A stretch of DNA of 64,000 nucleotides from Chitinophaga sp. YR627 (GTDB lineage: Bacteria > Bacteroidota > Bacteroidia > Chitinophagales > Chitinophagaceae): NCBI RefSeq assembly GCF_900114995.1, contig NZ_FOUX01000003.1, positions 1 through 64,000 of the forward strand, read 5' to 3'. Position 1 is the first letter of the stretch; each line of letters opens with the position of its first letter. Positions 29,547 to 37,099 of this stretch are shown here, piece after piece. Made by a program: the position numbers and the translations under genes. The notes under the pieces are model-generated. The model was not told the origin of the DNA. It saw only the letters and a program-made list of their open reading frames with translations, and made no database searches.

Positions 29547-30902
29547 TTATAATTCTCCCCACTTAATTCTCCGGCTAAAGTACATCACAATGGCCAGTAT
29601 TATGAAGAGCCCCAGACTACCCATTAACAGGGCCTGGTCTTCGGATCGGATGATCACGTAGATGAATCCATAGAGCAGGGAAAGTGCGCCACCGATACCA
29701 GCAGCCAGACGAATACTTCGTAATACGCTTGCCGTATAAAAGGATACCAGGCCAATGGTCATGACCGCTGCTATCAGGTAAGCAATACTGAAATTCAATT
29801 GTTCAGCAAGGGCAATGAGCAGAGTATAAAATACACACAAAGCCACGCCTATGAGTATATATTGTAATGGATGAACGGAGTATCGCTGTAATAGTTCGAT
29901 GAAGTAATAAACAAGGAATGAAAGGCCGATGATCAATATTGCATATTTAACAGCACGGGTTGATTGCTGATAGGTATCGACGGGGAGGAACAATTTTACA
30001 CCAAAGTCCGCGGAATGCAGGTTACTGTTATTACCGATCCAGCTTTGTGGGAAATTGCGGTTCAGGTTAGAGACCTGCCATGCAGCAGTAAAACCTTTAC
30101 TATCCACATTATGCACATTTGGCAAAAAGGCGCCATCAAAACTCGGGTTAGTCCAGTTCGACTTCATTTCTACAGAGGTCGTTTTTCCAACAGGGGAGAA
30201 GTACAGCTGACCGGAACCTTTCAGCTCAAGATTTACCGCAAAGTTACCGGCTACGATGCCACTGTCGGACATTGATAAGGGCACTTTCACCTGCATGCCA
30301 TTGTGAAAAAGATCTGCCGCCGGAATACCTGGATTGAAATAATAGGTCTGGCCGTTCCACTGCACACCTGCCTGGTTACTGATCCCACGCATATCATTCA
30401 CACCAACGGCGAGATAGGCATCTTTCAGCAGGACTGCTGCCGCAGGGATATTCAGTTCGCTGAGATCAAGTTTGGAAAAGGCACCGCTGATATCCAGTCT
30501 GGATGTATAGACGGCTACTTCATAGATCCCTCTTCTGCGGATTTCCGGCATCAGCTGACCATTGACCTTTAGTTTTTCCGGCAGATAGATCGCGTGGGAA
30601 ACTACATTAGGCTTGCTATAATAAGGTATTACCAGTACAGGTCCGGTGATGGTCTGGGCGTCCCCCCATTTACCGCTCACTTCTCCTTTGGCCTCAAACT
30701 GGCGCTGTTCTCTTTCGGATATCAGGCCCATGATCATATTGGCGGGTATCAACAATAAGAGGACCAGGATGCCTATCAGCAGGGCCTTAATACCATAGGC
30801 ATATCTTTCAAAGAAAGACGGCCCGGGCGCTGCATTGTCCGGGAGCTGGCGCGAGGATTCATTAGGACGGCTGGAACCATCATTCATATTCGTTGTTTCC
30901 AT
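29547..30902 (-). CDS. creD: CreD family inner-membrane protein
   Basis: A 451-residue membrane protein. One helix near the N-terminus (ALLIGILVLLLLIPANMIMGLI) precedes a large periplasmic domain (TGPVLVIPYY, LDISGAFSKLDLSEL), and about five C-terminal helices end the protein. This is the CreD layout. In enterobacteria CreD is a target of the CreBC system and affects envelope stress and beta-lactam response; the molecular role is unknown. Here it is paired with a small winged-helix regulator instead of a two-component system. Start is the ATG at 30902; the longer frame begins with TTG and runs through the operator. A palindromic site lies 14-36 bases upstream. Confidence 0.88.
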   Translation of the reverse strand: METTNMNDGSSRPNESSRQLPDNAAPGPSFFERYAYGIKALLIGILVLLLLIPANMIMGLISEREQRQFEAKGEVSGKWGDAQTITGPVLVIPYYSKPNVVSHAIYLPEKLKVNGQLMPEIRRRGIYEVAVYTSRLDISGAFSKLDLSELNIPAAAVLLKDAYLAVGVNDMRGISNQAGVQWNGQTYYFNPGIPAADLFHNGMQVKVPLSMSDSGIVAGNFAVNLELKGSGQLYFSPVGKTTSVEMKSNWTNPSFDGAFLPNVHNVDSKGFTAAWQVSNLNRNFPQSWIGNNSNLHSADFGVKLFLPVDTYQQSTRAVKYAILIIGLSFLVYYFIELLQRYSVHPLQYILIGVALCVFYTLLIALAEQLNFSIAYLIAAVMTIGLVSFYTASVLRSIRLAAGIGGALSLLYGFIYVIIRSEDQALLMGSLGLFIILAIVMYFSRRIKWGEL

Positions 30903-30915
30903 ATTTACTGTATTT

Positions 30916-30938
30916 AAAGTGCTTTGTATTTCAAAGTG
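30916..30938. promoter_or_regulatory. Palindromic operator upstream of creD
   Basis: The core CTTTG-TATTT-CAAAG (30922-30926, 30932-30936) is an inverted repeat, flanked by AAAGT on the left. The same arrangement recurs at 31946-31970 ahead of the other membrane gene of this locus. The probable ligand is the winged-helix regulator encoded between them. Confidence 0.55.
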
Positions 30939-30953
30939 TAAAGGCAAAAAAAA

Positions 30954-31253
30954 TCACTCCATAGAGCGGATCATATTTTCGAGCGCAGCAAGATGCCCTT
31001 TGAAAGCCTTTTCACCAGCTTTCGTAATAGAATAGGTGGTATTGGTTTTACGTCCGACAAACCCCTTATGTACTTTCAGAAAACCATTCTCCTCCAGGGT
31101 ACTAAGATGGGAGGCAAGATTACCATCGGTCAATTCCAGCATCTGCTTCAGGTCATTAAAGCTTACTTCCTCATTCACCATCAGGATGCTCATGACCCCC
31201 AGCCGTATACGGCTGTCAAATATCTTATTTAAGTTACCTATGGGATTGATCAC
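30954..31253 (-). CDS. Small winged-helix transcriptional regulator (HTH_34 type), GTG start
   Basis: A 99-residue DNA-binding protein with a single winged helix (FNDLKQMLELTDGNLASHLSTLEENGFLKVHKGF, then the wing RKTNTTYSITKAG). It is of the ArsR/MarR-like PF13601 type, without a sensing domain or cysteines. The first codon is GTG at 31253. The next in-frame ATG would delete the first helix (NKIFDSRIRLGVMSILM), so GTG is preferred. It sits 44 bases after the 214-aa membrane protein gene and 51 bases before creD. The two shared palindromes suggest it represses both and itself. Confidence 0.85.
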   Translation of the reverse strand: MINPIGNLNKIFDSRIRLGVMSILMVNEEVSFNDLKQMLELTDGNLASHLSTLEENGFLKVHKGFVGRKTNTTYSITKAGEKAFKGHLAALENMIRSME

Positions 31254-31297
31254 GAGTTCATCATTTATTCAAAAAATTGATACCAAACAGCACCGGT

Positions 31298-31942
31298 TCA
31301 CTCTTCTACGGCATTCCGTTCATATTTCCACCACATCACGATGCCATAAAATATATGCATAACACCAAAACCGACAGCCCAAAAGTAAAGCCCTCTGCGC
31401 AAAAAGAAAACATTTAATATTCCCAGGGCTATTTCTGCAATACCCAAATATTTCGTATCAGAAACTGTATACTTGCTGGCATTGAGTACAGCCATACCGT
31501 AAAATATCAAACAGGAAGGGGCAATAAGTACATCCATATTGTTGTACATCAGGCCGACGATAAAGGCGCCACCTGCTGCCATAGGGATCATCCCATTAAT
31601 GAGTACTTTACGGGAGGTAGCATCATATACCGGCAGGTTGTTCTTTTTCGCCCGTCTCCAGGTGAAATAAAGTCCACCGGCAGCTGCCAGGAACATGACC
31701 ACAAGACCTAACAGGATCAACTGCAATCTGAGTGTAGAAAAATCTGTATCATCATAGTGACCTCTGACTTCCCATTTGTCATAGTACGAACGGAAAAGAA
31801 CCAGTGCGGCACCCGCACCTGCCAGTGCGGAAGCGCCAGCAAAAACACCACTTAATCCGCTTAAGGATAAAAAGCGGCTGCTACGTTCCATGATGCGTTT
31901 GATATCACTTAATGTTTGCAGGTGTTGCTGTTCTTCTGTCAT
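31298..31942 (-). CDS. Membrane protein of the CreD regulon
   Basis: A 214-residue protein with a short cytoplasmic N-terminus (TEEQQHLQTLSDIKRIMERSSRF) and six or so hydrophobic segments. I cannot name a family; similar proteins accompany PF13601-type regulators in Bacteroidota. It is the first gene of the operon, followed by the winged-helix regulator. A -7 box (TAACTTTG) overlapped by a palindrome lies 20 bases upstream of its ATG. Confidence 0.7.
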   Translation of the reverse strand: MTEEQQHLQTLSDIKRIMERSSRFLSLSGLSGVFAGASALAGAGAALVLFRSYYDKWEVRGHYDDTDFSTLRLQLILLGLVVMFLAAAGGLYFTWRRAKKNNLPVYDATSRKVLINGMIPMAAGGAFIVGLMYNNMDVLIAPSCLIFYGMAVLNASKYTVSDTKYLGIAEIALGILNVFFLRRGLYFWAVGFGVMHIFYGIVMWWKYERNAVEE

Positions 31943-31945
31943 ACT

Positions 31946-31970
31946 TAAAGTACTTTGTGAATCAAAGTTA
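31946..31970 (-). promoter_or_regulatory. Promoter -7 box overlapped by the shared palindromic operator
   Basis: ACTTTG-TGAAT-CAAAGT (31952-31968) is a perfect 6-bp inverted repeat. On the minus strand the distal arm is part of TAACTTTG (31963-31970), a full match to the -7 consensus. A repressor bound here would cover the promoter. An additional half-site, ACTTTAA, follows towards the gene on the minus strand, as at the creD site. Confidence 0.6.
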
Positions 31971-32041
31971 CATATTTTAGGGAGATGACAAAATATATTT
32001 TTCTATTATGGGTTGGAAAAAGGAGCAGCGCAGGAAATATA

Positions 32042-32065
32042 GCCGGCAGCGTTTACACTGCCGGC
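32042..32065. other. GC-rich hairpin
   Basis: GCCGGCAG (32042-32049) and CTGCCGGC (32058-32065) form an 8-bp perfect stem with an 8-base loop. There is no T tract on either side. It lies just past the two small minus-strand genes and may stabilise or terminate their transcript. Confidence 0.45.
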
Positions 32066-32088
32066 GCGCGATGAAAGGGATTAATATC

Positions 32089-32235
32089 TCAAATACAATG
32101 AGATAGAAGGTATAGGAATATAACAGCTAAAATGATCGTACTACAGCCAGTACCGCTGCCACGGTAGCTGCCTTTTCGAAAATGACCGGGTACGAAAGTG
32201 CCGTTTCTGCGAAAGTGACCTTTTACCCAGCTCAT
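32089..32235 (-). CDS. 48-residue small membrane protein
   Basis: A short open frame starting at the ATG at 32235. The first half is basic, Gly/His/Arg-rich and repetitive (VKGHFRRNG then VPGHFRKGS). The second half is a hydrophobic helix (TIILAVIFLYLL), so the product is probably a single-pass membrane microprotein. Its ATG overlaps the stop of the upstream 57-codon gene (ATGA), typical of translational coupling. I do not recognise a named family. Confidence 0.6.
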   Translation of the reverse strand: MSWVKGHFRRNGTFVPGHFRKGSYRGSGTGCSTIILAVIFLYLLSHCI

Positions 32236-32405
32236 AAGTCCCGTTTATTTACAGGCTGCTGATTCAGACGATCCAGTTTATCGCTGATGTTTTTGAGATG
32301 CGCAACGATATCATCGATACGAAGGGTCTGTCTGGCTAAAAGTGCTCCAAGTGCCAAAATGAATACAATACTACCAAGAGTAGCGATGACCATACCTGTG
32401 TCCAT
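32232..32405 (-). CDS. 57-residue small membrane protein with coiled-coil tail
   Basis: The frame starts at the ATG at 32405 and ends with a TGA that shares bases with the next gene's ATG. Residues 4-24 are a membrane helix (GMVIATLGSIVFILALGALL). The rest is an amphipathic helical segment with heptad-like hydrophobic spacing (IDDIVAHLKNISDKLDRL), so it could form a small membrane-anchored coiled coil. It is the first gene of a two-gene micro-operon. Function unknown. Confidence 0.6.
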   Translation of the reverse strand: MDTGMVIATLGSIVFILALGALLARQTLRIDDIVAHLKNISDKLDRLNQQPVNKRDL

Positions 32406-32544
32406 ATGAGCATATTGTTTTTGAGGTTAAAATGTCAGTAGATTACAATGCATCTAAATTAACGCTACGACTACATCTAACTCTCAGCCCCGATCAGAAA
32501 CAGGAAAAATCCCCTCTCTTCTCCGGGGCTTTTTCACATCAAAC

Positions 32545-32576
32545 AAAAAAGGCCATCAGCAATGCCGATGACCTTT
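32545..32576 (-). terminator. Intrinsic terminator of the aminotransferase gene
   Basis: On the minus strand a stem AAAGG-x-CATC / GATG-x-CCTTT (one mismatch) is followed by TTTTTTG. It begins about 20 bases past the aminotransferase stop. Confidence 0.75.
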
Positions 32577-32596
32577 CAATATGTTTAAATAATCAT

Positions 32597-33787
32597 TTAT
32601 CCCTTCGCCGCTTCTGCTACTGCCTCGAGTATAATATCACAAGCCTGCCTGATCTCCTCTTCACTGATAATCAATGGAGGCGCAATACGCAGACATTCCG
32701 GGGCAAACAGGAACCAGTCTGTCAGCAGGCCCTTTTCTATACACAGATCAATCACCTTCTTATTCATAGCAAAGCTCTCAAATTCAACGGCCATCATCAA
32801 TCCAAGGGAGCGGATATCCTTTATTGCATGATGCTTCAGATACTGATGGAACAGCTGTCCTTTCGCTTTTACGCTTTCTATAAGATTCTCTTCAAGTAAT
32901 ACCTTAAATCCAGCCATACCTGCTGCACAGATCACCGGGTGCCCGCCAAAGGTGGTCATATGTCCAAGCACTGGCTTATGGGTAAAACTCCACATGATCT
33001 CCCTGTCGGCAATGAATGCGCCCATCGGCATACCACCACCCAGGGCTTTTCCCAGCAGGAGTATATCCGGTACTACGCCCGTCTGTTCGAATGCCCACAG
33101 ACTACCATTTCTTCCCAGTCCGCACTGTATTTCGTCCAGCACCATCAGGGTGCCCGTAGCAGTACATTTCTCCCGGATGGCCTGTAACCATTCTTTCTGC
33201 GGTACTCTTACACCGGCTTCCGCCTGTACGGTTTCCAGGATAATACAGGCTGTACGTTCGGTAATCTGGTCCAGCGCCTCCCAGGTATTATATTGAAGAT
33301 GCTGTATATCAGGCAATAAGGGACGATAGGCATTTCTCCAGGTCTCATCACCCATGATACTCATAGCCCCCTGTGTGGAACCATGGTAGCTTCTTTCAAA
33401 AGCCAGGATCTCTGTCCTGCCGGTATAACGTTTGGCCAGTTTCATAGCGCCTTCTACAGCTTCCGCTCCGGAATTGGTGAAATAGACGCTATTGAGTGAT
33501 GCCGGCAGGTGTTGTGTCAGCAGGGTGGCAAAGCCTACCTGTGGGGTCTGGATCAGTTCTCCGTACACCAGCAGATGCATATATTGCTCCGCCTGTTCCT
33601 TAATGGCATTGACCACAGCAGGGTGGGAGTGTCCTACGTTACACACACTGATGCCCGCAATCAGATCCATGATCTTTTTGCCATCTGCATCCCACATATA
33701 CATGCCGGAGGCCTTTGTTATCTCAAGAGCCATAGGGGCATCAGATAGCTGAGCCACATGGCGTAAAAATAGTTGTCTGTTATTCAT
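32597..33787 (-). CDS. Class III PLP-dependent aminotransferase, ornithine/acetylornithine aminotransferase-like
   Basis: A 396-residue fold-type I transaminase. The phosphate-binding loop NSGAEAVEGAMKLAKR (105-120), DEIQCGLGRNG (218-228) and the PLP lysine in LLGKALGGGMPMG (Lys247) are intact. The family includes ArgD, ornithine and 4-aminobutyrate aminotransferases. The DEIQ box and general layout are closest to (acetyl)ornithine enzymes, but no arginine gene is near, so the substrate is open. Its -7 box ends 7 bases before the ATG. It is divergent from the gamma-carbonic anhydrase gene. Confidence 0.88.
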   Translation of the reverse strand: MNNRQLFLRHVAQLSDAPMALEITKASGMYMWDADGKKIMDLIAGISVCNVGHSHPAVVNAIKEQAEQYMHLLVYGELIQTPQVGFATLLTQHLPASLNSVYFTNSGAEAVEGAMKLAKRYTGRTEILAFERSYHGSTQGAMSIMGDETWRNAYRPLLPDIQHLQYNTWEALDQITERTACIILETVQAEAGVRVPQKEWLQAIREKCTATGTLMVLDEIQCGLGRNGSLWAFEQTGVVPDILLLGKALGGGMPMGAFIADREIMWSFTHKPVLGHMTTFGGHPVICAAGMAGFKVLLEENLIESVKAKGQLFHQYLKHHAIKDIRSLGLMMAVEFESFAMNKKVIDLCIEKGLLTDWFLFAPECLRIAPPLIISEEEIRQACDIILEAVAEAAKG

Positions 33788-33794
33788 GCTGGCA

Positions 33795-33827
33795 CAAAAA
33801 TACGCTATACGATTTTATTTACTTTTG
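33795..33827. promoter_or_regulatory. Back-to-back promoters of the aminotransferase and carbonic anhydrase genes
   Basis: The minus-strand box TATTTTTG (33795-33802) and the plus-strand box TACTTTTG (33820-33827) both match TAnnTTTG and are only 17 bases apart. The -33 region of each promoter must therefore overlap the -7 box of the other, so the two should compete for RNA polymerase. Confidence 0.55.
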
Positions 33828-33843
33828 CGTTAAAATTAACTAT

Positions 33844-34374
33844 ATGCCTGTCATCTTACCGGTTAAAGGAATACTGCCTACAATGGGAAACGACTGTTTT
33901 ATTGCGCCAAATGCGACGATCGTAGGCGATGTCGTAATGGGCGATCAATGCAGCGTCTGGTTCAATGCAGTGATCCGCGGAGATGTGAACAGCATTCGGA
34001 TGGGCAATAAAGTAAATGTGCAGGATGGCGCTGTGATACATTGCACCTATGAAAAAACGAAAGCAATTATCGGCAATAATGTCTCTATAGGACATAACGC
34101 GCTCGTGCATGGCTGCACTGTTGAAGATAATGTATTGATAGGCATGGGCTCTATTGTGATGGATAATGCGCACATTGGCAGTAATAGCATCATTGCAGCA
34201 GGAGCAGTGGTACTGGAAGGTACCAAAGTAGAGCCGGGATCCATTTATGCCGGCGTACCTGCCAAAAAAGTGAAAGATATCAGCCAATCCCTGATCAGTG
34301 GTGAAATAGACCGCATTGCCAACAACTATCTCATGTACTCCGGCTGGTTCAAAGAGGATGCCGGCAGTAAGTGA
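33844..34374 (+). CDS. Gamma-carbonic anhydrase family protein
   Basis: A 176-residue left-handed beta-helix protein built of hexapeptide repeats (VNVQDGAVIH, VLIGMGSIVMDNAHIG). The three histidines expected for the trimer-interface metal site are visible: His66 (IHCTYE), His84 (IGHNA) and His89 (LVHGC). It ends with a helical tail. Members hydrate CO2 or have lost activity, as in the YrdA/PaaY/CaiE branch, so catalysis is not assured. It is followed closely by two tiny lipoprotein genes. Confidence 0.88.
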   Translation: MPVILPVKGILPTMGNDCFIAPNATIVGDVVMGDQCSVWFNAVIRGDVNSIRMGNKVNVQDGAVIHCTYEKTKAIIGNNVSIGHNALVHGCTVEDNVLIGMGSIVMDNAHIGSNSIIAAGAVVLEGTKVEPGSIYAGVPAKKVKDISQSLISGEIDRIANNYLMYSGWFKEDAGSK

Positions 34375-34413
34375 CATATTTTAATTATCTTGCATTTATT
34401 AACACCTTACCCT

Positions 34414-34569
34414 ATGAAAAAGCTATTATTCCTGATGGCGGTATGCGGCATTTTTGCCATTGGCTGCAAAACTGAGCGTACCGGTTGCCCCAACAACAAC
34501 TACTATTCTGCCAAAAACGGAAAACAGAACAGGTCATCTATCAAACAGATGAACGGAAGAGTATTCTGA
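34414..34569 (+). CDS. 51-residue lipoprotein, first of a tandem pair
   Basis: A short gene with a full lipoprotein signal (MKKLLFLMAVCGIFAIG-C, Cys18). The mature peptide is 34 residues, polar and Asn/Ser-rich, with KTERTGCPNNN right after the lipid anchor. It shares length, layout and the TGCP motif with the gene 15 bases downstream, pointing to duplication. It starts 39 bases after the carbonic anhydrase gene and may be co-transcribed. No family or function known to me. Confidence 0.7.
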   Translation: MKKLLFLMAVCGIFAIGCKTERTGCPNNNYYSAKNGKQNRSSIKQMNGRVF

Positions 34570-34584
34570 TAAATAAGCTACCCT

Positions 34585-34740
34585 ATGAAAAGATTAGTAC
34601 TCTTTGTACTGGTGATGTCCCTCATCGGACTATCCGCCTGTCGTACCCGTAAGACAGGTTGCCCTACGCCCCGCAAGAACTGGGGTGCGGAAAAACTGCT
34701 GGACGAAATGAGCGCTCCGAAGAAAAAGAAACGTCGTTGA
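34585..34740 (+). CDS. 51-residue lipoprotein, second of a tandem pair
   Basis: The lipoprotein signal is MKRLVLFVLVMSLIGLSA-C (Cys19), and the mature part begins RTRKTGCPTPRKNWG and ends in a run of basic residues (KKKKRR). Like its neighbour it is 51 residues long with TGCP a few residues after the lipidated cysteine. The basic tail suggests contact with a polyanion such as LPS, but that is inference. Confidence 0.7.
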   Translation: MKRLVLFVLVMSLIGLSACRTRKTGCPTPRKNWGAEKLLDEMSAPKKKKRR

Positions 34741-34851
34741 CAGCAGCAAGCATCTGTTCAGATAACTAAAATATATAATTTGACATGGGCAGGTATTTCC
34801 CCCGGAAGCCTGTTGGAGAAGGACTAATACCGGTCAGCAGAGTCCTGCGGA

Positions 34852-35787
34852 TCAGTATTGGTCTTCCTGTATGGTTTCCAGGATACTGGCATAGCTGACA
34901 TAACGCTCAACATCGATTTCTCCCTCATTTACAGCTGCTTTTACGGCACATCCCGGCTCGTTGATATGGAGACAGTTATTGAACTGACACTCCTGCAGAT
35001 AAGGCTGCATTTCCAGGAAATAATGCGACAATTCCGGTTTTGTGATATCCACAATACCAAACTCACGCACCCCCGGTGTGTCAATCAGTTTACCACCATC
35101 CGGCAGATCATACATTTCTGCATAGGTAGTCGTGTGCAGCCCTTTTCCGCTCCATCCGCTCACTGCTTTTGTACGCAGTTCCAGTCCCGGCAGCAAACGG
35201 TTGATCAGAGAAGATTTACCTACACCGGAATGCCCTGCCATCAGGGTCGTTTTATCTTTCATCTCCGCTTTCAGGAGATCGATACCGTCAGTCGTTTCTG
35301 CAGATACCAGTAGGACTTTATAACCGATATCTTCATATAAAACCTGTAGTTCGGCGAACTTGTCCAGGTCTTTTTCTTTATAAATATCCCTTTTATTAAA
35401 GACCAGGATCACTGGAATATGATAGGCTGCCGCTGTTACCAGGAACCTGTCCATAAAGCCGTTGGACGTACGTGGCTCCTTTACCGTACAGATCAGCATC
35501 GCCTGATCCATATTGGCCGCCACAATATGTTTCTGGTTCTTCTTATGCGGAGAGCTCCGCACGATGTAATTATGTCGCTTACTGATCTCCGTGATCATTG
35601 CATTATTTGCAGTAGCATCTCCATCTTCCCGCACGATCTCTACCACATCCCCTACGGCAATAGGGTTGGTGGAGGTAATATCTTCATCGATTTTTAATAC
35701 CCCTTTGATACGTGCCTGGAACACTTCTCCTTCGGCTGTTTTTGCTGTATACCAGCTACCGGTCGATCTGTAAATAGTTGCCTGCAA
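34852..35787 (-). CDS. rsgA: Small ribosomal subunit biogenesis GTPase RsgA, TTG start
   Basis: A 311-residue circularly permuted GTPase that assists late 30S maturation. An OB fold at the N-terminus precedes the permuted G motifs: NKRD (131-134), then GHSGVGKS (185-192) and DTPG (236-239). The C-terminal zinc site is C267-x4-C272-x-H274-x5-C280. The first codon is TTG at 35787. The characteristic N-terminus QATIYRSTGSWY directly follows, an in-frame TAA lies a few codons upstream and no ATG is nearer than residue 64, so TTG initiation is well supported. Confidence 0.95.
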   Translation of the reverse strand: MQATIYRSTGSWYTAKTAEGEVFQARIKGVLKIDEDITSTNPIAVGDVVEIVREDGDATANNAMITEISKRHNYIVRSSPHKKNQKHIVAANMDQAMLICTVKEPRTSNGFMDRFLVTAAAYHIPVILVFNKRDIYKEKDLDKFAELQVLYEDIGYKVLLVSAETTDGIDLLKAEMKDKTTLMAGHSGVGKSSLINRLLPGLELRTKAVSGWSGKGLHTTTYAEMYDLPDGGKLIDTPGVREFGIVDITKPELSHYFLEMQPYLQECQFNNCLHINEPGCAVKAAVNEGEIDVERYVSYASILETIQEDQY

Positions 35788-35830
35788 TGCTTCTCGTAAT
35801 TATTTAAGGTATAAAGGTAGGTCGTTTTTC

Positions 35831-36050
35831 AATTAAGAATTAGGAATTAAGAATTAAGAATTATTGGCCAATTTTCTTGTCTCTCGCTTCCTGCCGGTTT
35901 AAACATCTAGATTGGGTATCATAAATAGAAAAGGGTGCCTAAGTTTCTAACTAGACACCCTTTTCTATTTATAATACTAAAATATTATTAATTATTCCAC
36001 CTATCTCCGCTGCATTCAATTCTTAATACTTAATTTTTAATTCTTAATTT
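35831..36050. repeat. 220-bp nested-palindrome element (MITE-like)
   Basis: A 33-bp terminal repeat (35831-35863) built of AATTAAGAATTA-type units is matched by its imperfect complement at 36018-36050 (29 of 33 positions). Between them, near the centre, lies a perfect 17-bp hairpin (35921-35937 with 35956-35972). There is no open frame. The structure fits a non-autonomous mobile element or intergenic palindrome. I see no clear target duplication. Its right end is 5 bases from the batA-like stop codon. Confidence 0.55.
35921..35972. terminator. Central 17-bp hairpin acting as terminator
   Basis: ATAAATAGAAAAGGGTG (35921-35937) is perfectly complementary to 35956-35972. A-rich and T-rich flanks on the two sides give terminator form in both directions. 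It would end the minus-strand MoxR/Bat operon before rsgA. Confidence 0.65.
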
Positions 36051-36054
36051 CTCT

Positions 36055-37065
36055 TTACGGCAGACTTCTGAAAACCGTATATCTCAATACCACTTCCAGC
36101 AGCATACACGCCAGCGCCAGCATGGCCAGTAGGAAGAAATGCTCCGCAAAGCGTTTATAAGAGGTGATTTCTACCTTCGTTTTCTCCAGTTTGTCGATCT
36201 CTCCATAAATGTTTTCCAGTTCCTTGTTGCTGGTCGCTCTGAAATATTTACCTCCTGTTTCAACAGAGATCTTTTTCATTAAAGGTTCGTCCAGCTGTAC
36301 ATCCTGCATCTGCATCTGAATAGAGCCATCCGGCATTGTCATCGGGAATGGTGCTTTACCAATAGTACCCACACCGATCGTATAGACACGGATCTTAAAT
36401 GCCTTTGCGATCTCCAGCGCGGTAAGCGGGTCTACCAGACCGGTATTGTTCACACCATCCGTCAGGAGGATGATCACTTTACTTTTTGCCTTGCTGGTTC
36501 GTAAACGTTCTACAGATGTAGCCAGTCCCATACCGATCGCTGTACCATCCTGCAACATACCACTTTTCACCTGTGCGATCTGATTTTTCAGCACGCCGTG
36601 ATCAGTTGTAATAGGGCATTGTGTAAAGCTCTCGCCGGAGAAGATCACGAGACCAATACGGTCACTGATACGGCTGTCTACAAAGTTCATAGCCACCCTT
36701 TTGGCTGCTTCCAGCCTATCAGGTTGTAAGTCCTGCGCCAGCATACTACCCGAAATATCTATCGCCAGTACGATATCGATACCTTCACTGTCGATACTTT
36801 CAGAGGTATTACTTGTCTGCGGTCTGGCAAGGGCCACCACCAGTGCGGTGAAAGCCACTAAGCGCAATACCAGCAATAAGGGGCGCAATCTCACCTTCCA
36901 GGATACCGGCAAGCCTTTCAATCCCTGCAGGGAAGACATTTCCATAGCAACCTGTCTGCGTTGCTGCCGGGCAATATACCAGTAAATCATTACCGGTATC
37001 AGCACCAGCAATCCGAAGAAGGCGGGATGGGCGAATTCAATATTTTTCCAGATCGAAAAATCCAT
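36055..37065 (-). CDS. batA: BatA-like von Willebrand factor A membrane protein
   Basis: A 336-residue protein with two N-terminal membrane helices, a vWA domain with the MIDAS motif DISGS (103-107) and T/D partners in LLTDGVNNTG, and a C-terminal helix. This is the BatA layout. It is the last gene of a MoxR-DUF58-BatD-like-BatA operon; BatB, BatC and the large BatD that usually follow in Bacteroidota are absent here. MoxR/Bat systems are thought to be chaperone-like complexes for envelope proteins or stress tolerance. Confidence 0.85.
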   Translation of the reverse strand: MDFSIWKNIEFAHPAFFGLLVLIPVMIYWYIARQQRRQVAMEMSSLQGLKGLPVSWKVRLRPLLLVLRLVAFTALVVALARPQTSNTSESIDSEGIDIVLAIDISGSMLAQDLQPDRLEAAKRVAMNFVDSRISDRIGLVIFSGESFTQCPITTDHGVLKNQIAQVKSGMLQDGTAIGMGLATSVERLRTSKAKSKVIILLTDGVNNTGLVDPLTALEIAKAFKIRVYTIGVGTIGKAPFPMTMPDGSIQMQMQDVQLDEPLMKKISVETGGKYFRATSNKELENIYGEIDKLEKTKVEITSYKRFAEHFFLLAMLALACMLLEVVLRYTVFRSLP

Positions 37066-37099
37066 TTACTGATAATAATTTCTCTTTTCAAGGAGCAAC

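Noticed and set aside
32432-32899. 155-codon plus-strand open frame
   Set aside because: Most of it is antisense to the well-supported aminotransferase gene and its terminator; it has no signal, domain or sensible composition.
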